A stretch of DNA of 64,000 nucleotides from Mucilaginibacter gossypiicola. GTDB lineage: Bacteria; Bacteroidota; Bacteroidia; Sphingobacteriales; Sphingobacteriaceae. This document shows positions 41,494-50,406 of this stretch, piece by piece (positions within the stretch are counted from its first letter, which is position 1; each line of letters starts with the position of its first letter). The stretch is taken from positions 310,001-374,000 of the forward strand of contig NZ_FOCL01000004.1 in assembly GCF_900110105.1 (NCBI RefSeq). Direction: 5' to 3'. The notes under the pieces are model-generated. The model saw nothing but the letters and a program-made list of their open reading frames with translations, had not been told where the DNA came from and searched no databases. The translations under genes and the position numbers were made by a program.

Positions 41494-43110
41494 ATGGCAA
41501 CAACAGTAATAAATCCGGAAGCAGAGCAAGTTGGCAACGCTGTACCGGAAAGCAGGCCCGGTAAACCGGCCCCTGCAGCAGCACCGGCCGTAAGGAAGGA
41601 ATGGACTGCAACCCAACGTGTGGCTTTCCGTATTGCATTCATCTTTTTCATTATCATGTGTATCCCAACCACTGCCGAGTGGTGGAATAACCTGGTGACC
41701 ATTAACTGGTTCCATTTACATTATCGCGATTTGTATGATATAGCGCGGTTTTCGCCAAGCATTTATAAATTTCAAACCCCGGCTTATAACCTGTTAGGCT
41801 ATATTGATTGGGTTGAGGCGCTTGCTATTGGTATTATAGGCGGTCTGATATGGACTGCGCTCGATAACAAAAACAAGCAATATCATAACCTGTATTACTG
41901 GCTGCGCGTGGTGGTGCGGTACAGGGCAGGTATAGGCATAATCGGGTTCGGCTTTACAAAGCTGTTCCCGGTTCAAATGCCTTATCCTTCATTAGGTGTA
42001 CTTAACGCGCATTTCGGCGATCTGACCGCGCAAAAGATCTACTGGCTTTTGGTAGGCATTGTGCCCTGGTACCAGGTATTTGCCGGCGTTGTTGAACTGG
42101 CTGCGGGTACTATGCTTTTCTTCCGCAAAACCACCACTTTTGGCGCGGTATTGCTGTTGGGTGCTTTGGGCGATATTACTTATGTAAACTTTGCTTATGA
42201 TGGCGGGGTGCATGTGTATGCCTCATATTTTGTACTGTTCTCGGCGTTTTTATTATGGTACGATATTGTGCCGGTCTATAATCTGCTTATCAAAGAACGT
42301 TTTACCGTTCCTCCGGTCTTGATCCCGGAAATTAATCAGAAATGGCTTATAGTTACGCGCGTTGTTTTAAAAACAGGCACCATCGGCATATTCCTGGTTT
42401 GGCTGTATTATTTGCAATATGTGAACTTTAAATATGATCCTTACAAGCAACCAGCTACAAGCGGTGTAAAACAGTTAAGGGGTAATTATAATGTGAGCGA
42501 ATTTAAGCTCAACGGACAGGATATCCCTTACTCGCCTTTAGATTCGGTGCGTTGGCAGGGAGTAACGTTCGAGAAATGGTCGTCGCTAACCTTTAACGTT
42601 AATAAACCATTAAATCTCGACTTATCCAACGGCGGTGGCGCGGCTATGCGCGATATCAACCGTAACTTCGAGCTTACAGGAGTAGCCGGTGGCAAGCGGG
42701 TATTTTATTATGATGCCGATACCGTGAACAAGGTGCTTTACCTACAGGATAAGCTGCCAGAGTTTACCAAACGCAAAGGCAGGCGTGGCAATCGCGGCGA
42801 AAATAAAGCCGGCGATAATAAATTAGTCAAATCATTTATCCCTGCCGAAGCAAAAGCCAACATCCGTAACGAGGTAACGGCTATTGATCCGGCGGCGCGT
42901 TCAACCCGTCGTGAACGTGGTATACCTGAAGAGTTAAAAGATAAACGCAAGCGCGCGCATATGATATTAAGTTACAATGCAGATGCAACAGGATCGCACA
43001 TCGTGTTGACCGGTAAGGACGACAAGAAAAATGATGTGTATATTGTGCTTGACCGCGTAACCCGTCAATACGCACTTACCGATAGTAAATTAGTGGCGGG
43101 CAAATACTAA
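41494..43110 (+). CDS. DoxX-like membrane protein with extra C-terminal domain, paralogue 2
   Basis: A 538-residue paralogue of the preceding protein, aligned over its whole length: YYWLRVVVRYRAGIGIIGFG, KLFPVQMPYPS, GVVELAAGTMLFFRKTTTFG, VNFAYDGGVHVYASYFVLFS, then YNVSEFKLNGQDIPYSPLDS and VTFEKWSSLTF in the C-terminal domain. An N-terminal Pro/Ala-rich stretch and a basic insertion near residues 425-485 (KRKGRRGNRGENK, STRRERGIPEEL) are unique to it. Tandem, divergent copies suggest two subunits of one membrane complex. Only 14 bases separate it from the FAD oxidoreductase gene. Confidence 0.8.
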   Translation: MATTVINPEAEQVGNAVPESRPGKPAPAAAPAVRKEWTATQRVAFRIAFIFFIIMCIPTTAEWWNNLVTINWFHLHYRDLYDIARFSPSIYKFQTPAYNLLGYIDWVEALAIGIIGGLIWTALDNKNKQYHNLYYWLRVVVRYRAGIGIIGFGFTKLFPVQMPYPSLGVLNAHFGDLTAQKIYWLLVGIVPWYQVFAGVVELAAGTMLFFRKTTTFGAVLLLGALGDITYVNFAYDGGVHVYASYFVLFSAFLLWYDIVPVYNLLIKERFTVPPVLIPEINQKWLIVTRVVLKTGTIGIFLVWLYYLQYVNFKYDPYKQPATSGVKQLRGNYNVSEFKLNGQDIPYSPLDSVRWQGVTFEKWSSLTFNVNKPLNLDLSNGGGAAMRDINRNFELTGVAGGKRVFYYDADTVNKVLYLQDKLPEFTKRKGRRGNRGENKAGDNKLVKSFIPAEAKANIRNEVTAIDPAARSTRRERGIPEELKDKRKRAHMILSYNADATGSHIVLTGKDDKKNDVYIVLDRVTRQYALTDSKLVAGKY

Positions 43111-43123
43111 AAACAGATACCAG

Positions 43124-44569
43124 ATGAAACCGGAAAAACGTGATTATGATGCAGTGATAGTAGGCTCGGGGCCAAACGGCCTTGCTGCGGGTATATTATT
43201 GCAGCAGCACGGACTTTCGGTTTTACTGCTGGAAGGTAAGGACAAAATAGGCGGCGGCTTACGCACAGAAGAACTTACCCTGCCCGGTTTTAAGCATGAC
43301 GTTTGCTCGGCCATTCATCCGCTGGCCGCAGGATCGCCGTTCTTTGAAACGCTGCCCCTGCATGAGCATGGCCTTGAATATATTTATCCGGAAGTTGCCG
43401 CGGCGCATCCCTTTGATAACGGAACTGCTGCGGTGCTTAAAAAGTCGATCATCGAAACGGCCGATCTGCTTGGTGAGGACAGGGACGCCTACATTAAGCT
43501 TATGGCGCACCTGGTAAAGTCATGGCCCGGTTTGGCTGCCGATGTATTAGGTCCGCTTACGTTTCCGAAACACCCGGTTGATCTGGCAGTTTTTGGTTTG
43601 GATGCCCTGACCTCATCAACCCATTTGGCCAAACGGTTTAAAACCGAGCAAGCTAAGGGGCTTTTGGCAGGCATGGCTGCGCATAGCATACAGCCATTGA
43701 CCAATCTTGCCACATCGGCAATTGCTTTGGTGCTGATGGCTAACGGGCATTTAAAAGGCTGGCCGGTACCTAAAGGCGGCTCGGTTAAAATAGCGGATGC
43801 CCTGGCATCATATTTTATATCCATTGGAGGTAAGATAGAGACCAATACCTATATCACCGCTTTTGAGCAGTTGCCATGGGCTAATGCAGTTTTGTTTGAT
43901 GTTACGCCAAAGCAACTGCTGCAAATTGCAGGGCATAAGTTTTCATCACTGTATAAATGGCAACTGGAACGGTACCGTTACGGTATGGGCGTTTTTAAGA
44001 TAGATTGGGCGCTTGACGACGTTGTGCCATTTAAAGCCGAAGGGGCAAAGCAAGCAGGTACAGTGCATATTGGCGGTACGTTAAAGGAAATTGCCATGGG
44101 CGAACAACAGATCTGGGACGGACATCATCCCGAAAAGCCGTTTGTGTTATTGGCCCAGCAAAGCCTTTTTGATAATACCCGGGTACCCGAAGGCAAACAT
44201 ACAGCATGGGCTTATTGCCACGTTCCTAACGGATCAACCAGGGATATGACCGATATCATCGAAAAACAAGTAGAGCGTTTCGCCCCGGGTTTCCGTGAAC
44301 GGATCATTGGCAGGCATACATTTAATACCCGGCAGCTGGAAAATTATAACCCCAATTATATAGGCGGAGATATTAACGGCGGGGTAATTGATATTGGTCA
44401 GTTGTTTACCAGGCCGGTTTTGAGGCGTTCGCCTTACCGCACTTCGGCAAAGGGTATTTATATCTGTTCGTCATCTACACCACCGGGTGGAGGGGTACAT
44501 GGCATGTGTGGCTATCATTCGGCCAAACGTGCATTAAAAGATGTTTTTAACATCAGCATAAAATCATAA
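43124..44569 (+). CDS. FAD-dependent oxidoreductase, phytoene-desaturase-like
   Basis: A 481-residue flavoprotein without signal peptide. The dinucleotide-binding motif is DAVIVGSGPNGLAAGILLQQ, with ELLEGKDK-type continuation (LLEGKDKIGGGLRTEE) as in the CrtI/amine-oxidase-like superfamily. VKIADALASYFISIGGKIET is the usual second FAD-binding block, and the end IYICSSSTPPGGGVHGMCGY matches the C-terminal FAD block. Carotenoid chemistry is unlikely in this context. Oxidation of a reduced or organosulfur substrate, or electron supply to the DoxX proteins, are possibilities; neither is shown by sequence. Confidence 0.85.
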   Translation: MKPEKRDYDAVIVGSGPNGLAAGILLQQHGLSVLLLEGKDKIGGGLRTEELTLPGFKHDVCSAIHPLAAGSPFFETLPLHEHGLEYIYPEVAAAHPFDNGTAAVLKKSIIETADLLGEDRDAYIKLMAHLVKSWPGLAADVLGPLTFPKHPVDLAVFGLDALTSSTHLAKRFKTEQAKGLLAGMAAHSIQPLTNLATSAIALVLMANGHLKGWPVPKGGSVKIADALASYFISIGGKIETNTYITAFEQLPWANAVLFDVTPKQLLQIAGHKFSSLYKWQLERYRYGMGVFKIDWALDDVVPFKAEGAKQAGTVHIGGTLKEIAMGEQQIWDGHHPEKPFVLLAQQSLFDNTRVPEGKHTAWAYCHVPNGSTRDMTDIIEKQVERFAPGFRERIIGRHTFNTRQLENYNPNYIGGDINGGVIDIGQLFTRPVLRRSPYRTSAKGIYICSSSTPPGGGVHGMCGYHSAKRALKDVFNISIKS

Positions 44570-44597
44570 CATATTATCACACTATAAAATTTAAACT

Positions 44598-45854
44598 ATG
44601 TCAACCACCACTACTAAACTAACCCTGCACGAAGACTGGGCAGTAGTTATTTTAGGTTCTTTGATCATTATCCTGTCGCTGGCAGGCCTGCTTTTACCGG
44701 TACCAACCTTTGGCTGGAAAACCGGTGCCGATTTAACCGGTACTGTACTGGGTTTGGCAAACCTGGTTAAAATGCTTTTACAATTTGTGTTTGTAGCCAT
44801 CATTGGCGGTATAGGTGCCTTTATTACCAGCAAGTCCGTTAAAAATTATGCTTTGGGTTTCCCCCTGGTTTATGTGGTTACCATACTGGCGCTTGTGCTT
44901 GCAGGTAGCAGTCAGGCCAAATCACTTAACCTTGAGGCAGTGATCTTCAGCCTTGTTTTGGGTTTGCTCATCAGTAATTTTATTAAATTGCCCGAGTGGC
45001 TTAAGTCATCCCTGTCAACCGAGTTGTTTGTTAAAATAGGCCTGGTGCTTTTAGGTACCAGTGTTATTTTTGGGGATATTTTAAAGGCGGGTTCATTGGG
45101 TCTGATTCAGGCGCTACTGGTAGTAACCTCGGTTTGGTATTTTGCGTTCTGGGTTTGCAAAAAACTTAAGGTTGATGACGAAATAGCCATGATGATATCG
45201 AGCGCAGTATCTATTTGCGGCGTATCTGCAGCAATAGCTACAGCAGGCGCCATCAAAGGCGATTCAAAAAAGCTTTCCTATGTAATATCGATGGTATTGA
45301 TCACGGCCATTCCTATGATGATCTTTATGCCGATCATCGCGCATTATTTCAAATTTTCGGAACCTGTAACGGGTGCATGGCTGGGTGGCAGTATTGACAC
45401 TACAGGAGCAGTTGTTGCTTCAGGATCACTGGTTGGCGAGGTTGCATTGAAGATCAGCACTATTGTTAAGTTTTCGCAAAATGTGTTGCTTGGTTTGGCT
45501 GCTTTTGCCATCTCTATTTACTGGACTTACACCAAACACCCATCGGCACAGGATAAAGATACCAAACCTACGCTGAAGGTGATTTGGGAGCGTTTTCCAA
45601 AGTTTGTATTGGGTTTTATCGGGGCTTCGCTGCTGTTCTCGTTCTTCCTGCCGCCATCGGCTGCCGCTACGGTTAAGGATAGCTTGAAGAACCTGCAGGG
45701 GCTTTGGTTTGCGCTGGCGTTTACCAGTATCGGCCTTGAAACCAACTTTGCCGATCTGTTTAACCGAAACAGCAAGAAACCATTATACGCGTTTTTGATT
45801 GCGCAAACCTTTAATATTTTCATTACGCTGGTCATAGCGCTGATATTATTCTAA
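44598..45854 (+). CDS. YeiH-family putative sulfate exporter
   Basis: A 418-residue inner-membrane protein with about ten to eleven membrane segments. It matches the YeiH/UPF0324 putative sulfate exporter family: FIKLPEWLKSSLSTELFVKI, GLVLLGTSVIFGDILKAGSL, the conserved SSAVSICGVSAAIATAGAIK, and WLGGSIDTTGAVVASGSLVG. Export of sulfate (or related oxyanion) fits the next two genes, which oxidise sulfite to sulfate. The transport role is predicted for the family, with limited direct evidence. Confidence 0.88.
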   Translation: MSTTTTKLTLHEDWAVVILGSLIIILSLAGLLLPVPTFGWKTGADLTGTVLGLANLVKMLLQFVFVAIIGGIGAFITSKSVKNYALGFPLVYVVTILALVLAGSSQAKSLNLEAVIFSLVLGLLISNFIKLPEWLKSSLSTELFVKIGLVLLGTSVIFGDILKAGSLGLIQALLVVTSVWYFAFWVCKKLKVDDEIAMMISSAVSICGVSAAIATAGAIKGDSKKLSYVISMVLITAIPMMIFMPIIAHYFKFSEPVTGAWLGGSIDTTGAVVASGSLVGEVALKISTIVKFSQNVLLGLAAFAISIYWTYTKHPSAQDKDTKPTLKVIWERFPKFVLGFIGASLLFSFFLPPSAAATVKDSLKNLQGLWFALAFTSIGLETNFADLFNRNSKKPLYAFLIAQTFNIFITLVIALILF

Positions 45855-45866
45855 ACAGCTTTTATC

Positions 45867-46451
45867 ATGCTTAAAAAGTTAAAGCTAAGGCGAAGCCATG
45901 CCCTGATTTTCGGGGGGATCACCATAATTGGGATGGTGATCTGGCTTTGGCTTTCTTATCAAAATAAGCAAAAATGGCCCGAAACATTTGGTTATGGTAA
46001 GACTGCCAACCAGCAGGATATTGCTAAATGGGATATCGATGTACGGCCCGATGGAAAAGGTCTACCGCCTGGCAGCGGTAATGTAGCCGATGGTGCGATA
46101 ATCTACACCAGCAAATGCGCAGCCTGTCACGGGGCTGATGGTAAGGAGGTTAAAGGCGTGAAGCTGCCCGGGCCGCCATTGGTAGTGGGCGGCGGCAAAA
46201 CCAAAACTATAGGCAATTACTGGCCTTATGCCACTACTTTGTTTGATTACGTACGTCGGGCAATGCCCTATAATGCGCCTGGTTCGCTTACTGATGATGA
46301 GGTATACAGCCTTTGCGCCTGGTTGCTGAATGAAAACAAGATCATTAAAGCCAACCAAATAATGAACGCCCGCACGCTACCCAAAGTGGAGATGCCGGCG
46401 CAAAAACTTTTTATTGTTGACGACCGCAAGGGCGGCCCGGAAGTAAAATGA
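45867..46451 (+). CDS. membrane-anchored c-type cytochrome, sulfite dehydrogenase partner
   Basis: A 194-residue protein with one N-terminal membrane anchor (about 11-30) and one haem c motif CAACH (Cys84, Cys87, His88). The likely sixth haem ligand is Met133 in RRAMPYNAPG. DDEVYSLCAWLLNENKII is the usual last helix of class I cytochromes. It overlaps the molybdoenzyme gene by four bases (ATGA), so the two are translated together. It is the probable electron acceptor of sulfite oxidation, comparable in role to SorB or SoxD. Confidence 0.9.
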   Translation: MLKKLKLRRSHALIFGGITIIGMVIWLWLSYQNKQKWPETFGYGKTANQQDIAKWDIDVRPDGKGLPPGSGNVADGAIIYTSKCAACHGADGKEVKGVKLPGPPLVVGGGKTKTIGNYWPYATTLFDYVRRAMPYNAPGSLTDDEVYSLCAWLLNENKIIKANQIMNARTLPKVEMPAQKLFIVDDRKGGPEVK

Positions 46452-47692
46452 GTATGGAACAGCAGGATAAGCCGGTAAAAATAACCGAAAAGAAAATAAG
46501 TCGCCGTATGTTGCTGGGCGGAGCTTTGGCAACGGCTATTTTGCCGGTAACCTCGGTGTTTGCAAAATATATCCAGGTAGGAGTGCCTGCGGTGCCTGAT
46601 CCTACAAAGCAGCCTGGCCCGTTGCCGGGAAAGGTTGGCACACGTTCGCCGTTTGAAGCGCCGGTTAAAAAGCCATCAGATATTTCATCGCGAACGCCGC
46701 TGCAGGATCTGTACAGTACTATTACCCCATCCGATCTGCATTTTGAACGGCATCATGCCGGTGTGCCTTCAATCGACCCAAATCAATATGAGTTGCTGAT
46801 ACACGGCATGGTGGAGCGGCCAATGAAATTTAGCCTGCATGACCTGAAGCGCTTTCCCTCGGTAACACGTACTTGTTTTATTGAATGTGCCGGCAACTTC
46901 CGCACGGGTAAGGAGGATATGACGGTGCAGGAGATCCTCGGCCTCACCAGTCAAAGCGAATGGACAGGCGTAATGCTTTCAACCTTGTTTCGTGAGCTGG
47001 GTGTTAGCCCCAAAGCCAGCTGGTTTTTAGCCGAGGGAGGCGATGCAGCCGTGCTTACCCGAAGCATCCCCATTCATAAAGCCTGGGATGATGCCATGAT
47101 CGTTTACGCCCAAAACGGTGAAGCAATCCGGCCCGAGCAGGGGTATCCCGCCCGTTTACTGTTGCCCGGATGGGAGGGGAATACCAATGTAAAATGGTTG
47201 CGGAGGATAGAAATTTCGGATGCGCCATATTTTACCCGTGAGGAAACTTCAAAATATACCTACCCTGTAAAAGATAAGATCAGGATGTTCAGTTTTGAGA
47301 TGGATGCCAGGTCTATCATTACCTATCCGTCCTTCCCCCAAAAAGTTGAACATGGCTGGATCGAGATTCGTGGCATAGCCTGGAGCGGCAGGGGAAAGGT
47401 AGATAAAGTAGAAGTGAGCACCGATGCCGGTAAAAGCTGGAGTGAAGCACGCCTGCAAAACCCGATACTGGAAAAGGCGCATACCTATTTTCGCCACCTG
47501 TGGCATTGGGATGGTACAGAAACGGAAATTTTAAGCCGTGTTACTGACGATACAGGTTACACTCAGCCAACCCTCAAACAACTCATTGATGCCCGCGGAA
47601 AGGATATCGGCGGTTATCATATGAACCCCGTTACGGCGTGGCGTATAAAACGGGATGGTAGTGTGGTTTTTAAACCGGAGAGTTATAAATGA
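46448..47692 (+). CDS. SoxC/sulfite-oxidase-type molybdenum enzyme
   Basis: A 414-residue periplasmic enzyme with a Tat-like leader (SRRMLLGGALATA, residues 18-30). The molybdopterin domain contains the molybdenum-ligand cysteine Cys147 in FIECAGN, followed by SEWTGVMLSTLFRELGV, WDDAMIVYAQNGEAIRPEQG and LLLPGWEGNTNVKWLRRIEI. The C-terminal dimerisation domain includes KVDKVEVSTDAGKSWSEARL. The order matches SoxC/SorA sulfite dehydrogenases, which oxidise sulfite to sulfate. It is the last gene of the operon. No soxXYZAB genes are nearby, so this is not a complete Sox thiosulfate system. Confidence 0.93.
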   Translation: MSMEQQDKPVKITEKKISRRMLLGGALATAILPVTSVFAKYIQVGVPAVPDPTKQPGPLPGKVGTRSPFEAPVKKPSDISSRTPLQDLYSTITPSDLHFERHHAGVPSIDPNQYELLIHGMVERPMKFSLHDLKRFPSVTRTCFIECAGNFRTGKEDMTVQEILGLTSQSEWTGVMLSTLFRELGVSPKASWFLAEGGDAAVLTRSIPIHKAWDDAMIVYAQNGEAIRPEQGYPARLLLPGWEGNTNVKWLRRIEISDAPYFTREETSKYTYPVKDKIRMFSFEMDARSIITYPSFPQKVEHGWIEIRGIAWSGRGKVDKVEVSTDAGKSWSEARLQNPILEKAHTYFRHLWHWDGTETEILSRVTDDTGYTQPTLKQLIDARGKDIGGYHMNPVTAWRIKRDGSVVFKPESYK

Positions 47693-47994
47693 TTCCAGCC
47701 CCCAATAAAATATTACTTTACGATTAAACAAACTGGTTTACAAATAGTGTAAAGCCTGTATGCAGAGATATACAATTTTAAGGCCATTATTTCCCCCTGC
47801 TTGCTTCTTTTAAAACATACCTATAACTTGGTTTTGTAATCTAAATATCAGTCACTTTATATCATTATTGTTTGATTTTTGATGCCGGTTAATGTCCTTC
47901 GGGGCTTATTAACATACCTTTATTTTGCTGTTACCTGAGCTGATATAGCCGATTTTAAATGATTTTGATCCATAAATGAAATTTTAAACCGATT
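47693..47994. other. 302-base gap without recognisable feature
   Basis: AT-rich DNA between the sulfite dehydrogenase gene and the GNAT gene. I see no ORF, tRNA or strong hairpin. Weak pairing of CTTTAC with GTAAAG around 47713-47754 could serve as a terminator but lacks a T-run. Confidence 0.5.
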
Positions 47995-48423
47995 ATGATT
48001 GAACAAGGCTCTTACCTTAAATCGAAAATTTTTGATTTAATGAACATGATGATTAACGACGAGAGTGGTTTATTTGAAGTAGACGATTTGGATAGTTATA
48101 TAGATAAGCTTATGGAAAAAGCGTGCATTATAACTATTATGGAACAGGATGTTTTACACGGATTTTTAGCTTATTACGCAAACGACTATGACAATAAAGT
48201 AGGATTTGTTTCAATGGTGCTTACCGACCCGTCCACAAGGCGGATGGGATACGGCCGAAGGCTTGTTGAATTCGCTTTGAAAGATCTGACACTGAAAGGA
48301 TTTAAAAAATGTCGTACCGAAGTAAATGCCGACAATACAAAAGCCCTGAACGCTTTAAAACGATTAAACTTTATCCCTGTTGGCCGAAACGACATTTACT
48401 GTGTGTTTGAAAAGCAATTGTAA
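47995..48423 (+). CDS. GNAT-family N-acetyltransferase
   Basis: A 142-residue single-domain acetyltransferase. The acetyl-CoA-binding signature is visible as DPSTRRMGYGRRLVEFALKD (the R-x-x-G-x-G/A loop), preceded by the strand VGFVSMVLTD and followed by ALKRLNFIPVGR. It is cytosolic and uses acetyl-CoA to modify an unknown amine. It stands alone, with no neighbour to suggest a substrate. Confidence 0.85.
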   Translation: MIEQGSYLKSKIFDLMNMMINDESGLFEVDDLDSYIDKLMEKACIITIMEQDVLHGFLAYYANDYDNKVGFVSMVLTDPSTRRMGYGRRLVEFALKDLTLKGFKKCRTEVNADNTKALNALKRLNFIPVGRNDIYCVFEKQL

Positions 48424-48462
48424 CCGCTTCCGGATAATTTTGTTTGGAAACAGGCATTCGCA

Positions 48463-49074
48463 CTAATCGCACGTTGTACACAGCCTCGAAACAAATTCTG
48501 CCAGGTGTATAACCTTTTCTGCAGAAATAGCATGGGTATTACCTATAATGAGGGTGTGCTCAACAATCTCTATTACAAAGTCATCCAGCCTGATATCCAT
48601 TATCACATTCCGGAAATTACGATCGGTACCGGCGATAGCTTTTTGACGGTCACTTACCAGCATATAAAAAGTATCGCTGAAAGCCTTGTCTTCGGCAAAA
48701 TCAAGTTCAACGGGGTGTATCAGCTCTTTGATCTTATCAACAAGTGTTTCCCGCCTGATGAGTACCCTGCCAAAATCATGTTTTAAATATGCCAGCGCCC
48801 AAACGTGCTGTTCGGTAGTAATGGTTTTGCCATGGTCGGCATGTTTGGGTACAGCCTCGGTGAAAAGAATATAGCTATCGTTATTTTTATTTTTTACAAC
48901 ATACGAGCTACTCAGGCTTACGTCGCTGTAATTTTTAAATATGCTAAACTGTTCTAAATGAAAATCGATATGCCCGGTTTGCTCCACTCTGAACTTTTGC
49001 TTAAGCGTTGCAAGCACAGCAGGTACCTCTCCTGCCTGTGTTATGATTTGTGCGGTATCAAGTGATGATGACAC
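48463..49074 (-). CDS. hypothetical cytosolic protein
   Basis: A 203-residue protein without signal peptide or membrane segment. The segment VELDFAEDKAFSDTFYMLVS, then DRQKAIAGT, resembles the C-terminal part of DUF3137-like proteins in spacing, but the N-terminal half does not suggest a membrane anchor. No catalytic residues stand out. It lies convergent to the GNAT gene and in tandem with the chitinase-like gene, 64 bases downstream of it. Function unknown. Confidence 0.65.
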   Translation of the reverse strand: MSSSLDTAQIITQAGEVPAVLATLKQKFRVEQTGHIDFHLEQFSIFKNYSDVSLSSSYVVKNKNNDSYILFTEAVPKHADHGKTITTEQHVWALAYLKHDFGRVLIRRETLVDKIKELIHPVELDFAEDKAFSDTFYMLVSDRQKAIAGTDRNFRNVIMDIRLDDFVIEIVEHTLIIGNTHAISAEKVIHLAEFVSRLCTTCD

Positions 49075-49138
49075 TTTTATAAAGTTTAGTATTAAAGATT
49101 AACACAATAATAACTTTTTCGCAACAAAATTCAAAAAT

Positions 49139-50167
49139 CTATTGGTAATGATAAGGTTTCATTTTACCGCATGAACAGGCGCAGTTTGCATCATTAACAC
49201 CCAACTTTTTCAGGAAAAACTGGTAAAAGCCAATCCTGTCGTTCATATTGTACATGTTTTCGCCTTTATTACATTCAACGTCGCCGTTTACGATGTTGAT
49301 GGTCATGCCAAAGCCTGGGGTGCGGCCCGCTGCTTTATCGTCTGCATTAGGTTGCCATTTGCCGGTCATTACATCATGCGCCGATGGTTTATGGGTTTGC
49401 GGGGTCATCCAAAAATAAATGGCAGTTTTAAAGGCTATTACCGGGTCGGTTTCAACCAATTCCGGGTTTTGGAGCAATATTTTGTCATCGCCCAAAATAC
49501 AATCCGAAGCATAGCCGTAATTGCCGTTATAGCTCAGCTGCATTGGTCCGCGGCCGTAATATTTTTTACCTGCAACGGGAGGGTATTCATCATTTTCGGC
49601 AACATATGGTAAGCTGGTATTGCTTTCATGAATCAACATCAGGCCATCGGTATAAGAAGCATTCATGCCGTGGCGGGTTTCATGTGCAATGTGCGCAAAA
49701 AAGGCGGCGAGCTCCTTTTTATTCACATCGGCGCTGTATTCAGTGCAAAAGTTGCCGTAGTCAATAGTATAGGTGCTATCGGGTTTGGCTTTGGCCCATT
49801 CTTCGTTCCAGTCCACATCCTGGCGTACTACCGTACTTTTACCTGTTTTTTTATCGGTACGTACCAGTTGGTAAACCGATGTAGCGCGGCGGGTCACTTT
49901 TACCTTTATCGTCCCAAGTTCATCGGCAGCTTTAATGAAAGCAGCGTAGGTGTAAAACTTATCGCGCTGCGGAAAAAGATCATTAAATTGTTTTTCGCTT
50001 AATAAACTGGCCATGCTTACTTTAGGAGGGGTTGATTTATCTGCCACCGCCTTGTTACTGTCGCTGCCACTGCTACTTTTACTGTTGCCGCCACAGCTAA
50101 AGCCGGTTGAAAGCAGGATAATGAATGATAAGGAGATCAGTTTGGATGATAATATGATCGATTTCAT
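49139..50167 (-). CDS. GH19 chitinase-like lipoprotein
   Basis: A 342-residue lipoprotein (signal peptide with Cys25 in STGFSCGG, then a Ser/Lys-rich linker) with a glycoside hydrolase family 19 domain. FFAHIAHETRHG carries the catalytic glutamate, KYYGRGPMQLSYNGNYG is the most conserved GH19 block, and AFKTAIYFWMTPQTHKPSAH follows. GMTINIVNGDVECNKG and RIGFYQFFLKKLGV complete the fold. It cuts beta-1,4 bonds in chitin or possibly peptidoglycan. The end carries a small cysteine cluster (NCACSCGK) of unknown use. Surface or periplasmic location is inferred from the lipobox. Confidence 0.92.
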   Translation of the reverse strand: MKSIILSSKLISLSFIILLSTGFSCGGNSKSSSGSDSNKAVADKSTPPKVSMASLLSEKQFNDLFPQRDKFYTYAAFIKAADELGTIKVKVTRRATSVYQLVRTDKKTGKSTVVRQDVDWNEEWAKAKPDSTYTIDYGNFCTEYSADVNKKELAAFFAHIAHETRHGMNASYTDGLMLIHESNTSLPYVAENDEYPPVAGKKYYGRGPMQLSYNGNYGYASDCILGDDKILLQNPELVETDPVIAFKTAIYFWMTPQTHKPSAHDVMTGKWQPNADDKAAGRTPGFGMTINIVNGDVECNKGENMYNMNDRIGFYQFFLKKLGVNDANCACSCGKMKPYHYQ

Positions 50168-50406
50168 GAGTTTTACGCTATTATGTTTGATGATATTACG
50201 GATGCAAGTTTAAGCTAACATTTTAAAAATTACACTTCATTAGCAAAAAATATACTAAAGTGTTATGAAATACAAAATTTAAGATGATAGATTTGGAATA
50301 ACACCAATTGCAGAGAAAAGATTTAAGCGGCTACCATTTAATTGCCTGGTAATCAATAGCAGCTTTTTTGTAACCGGATTGTTGTGATATTATTGTTAAA
50401 TTAAGT

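Noticed and set aside
46448..47692. Complete Sox thiosulfate-oxidation system
   Set aside because: Only a SoxC-like molybdoenzyme and one cytochrome are present; soxX, Y, Z, A and B are missing from the window.
50214..50406. Cobalamin riboswitch before the PduO-type gene
   Set aside because: I looked for a B12-box-like sequence and the expected length of structured RNA and found neither; the gap is short and AT-rich.
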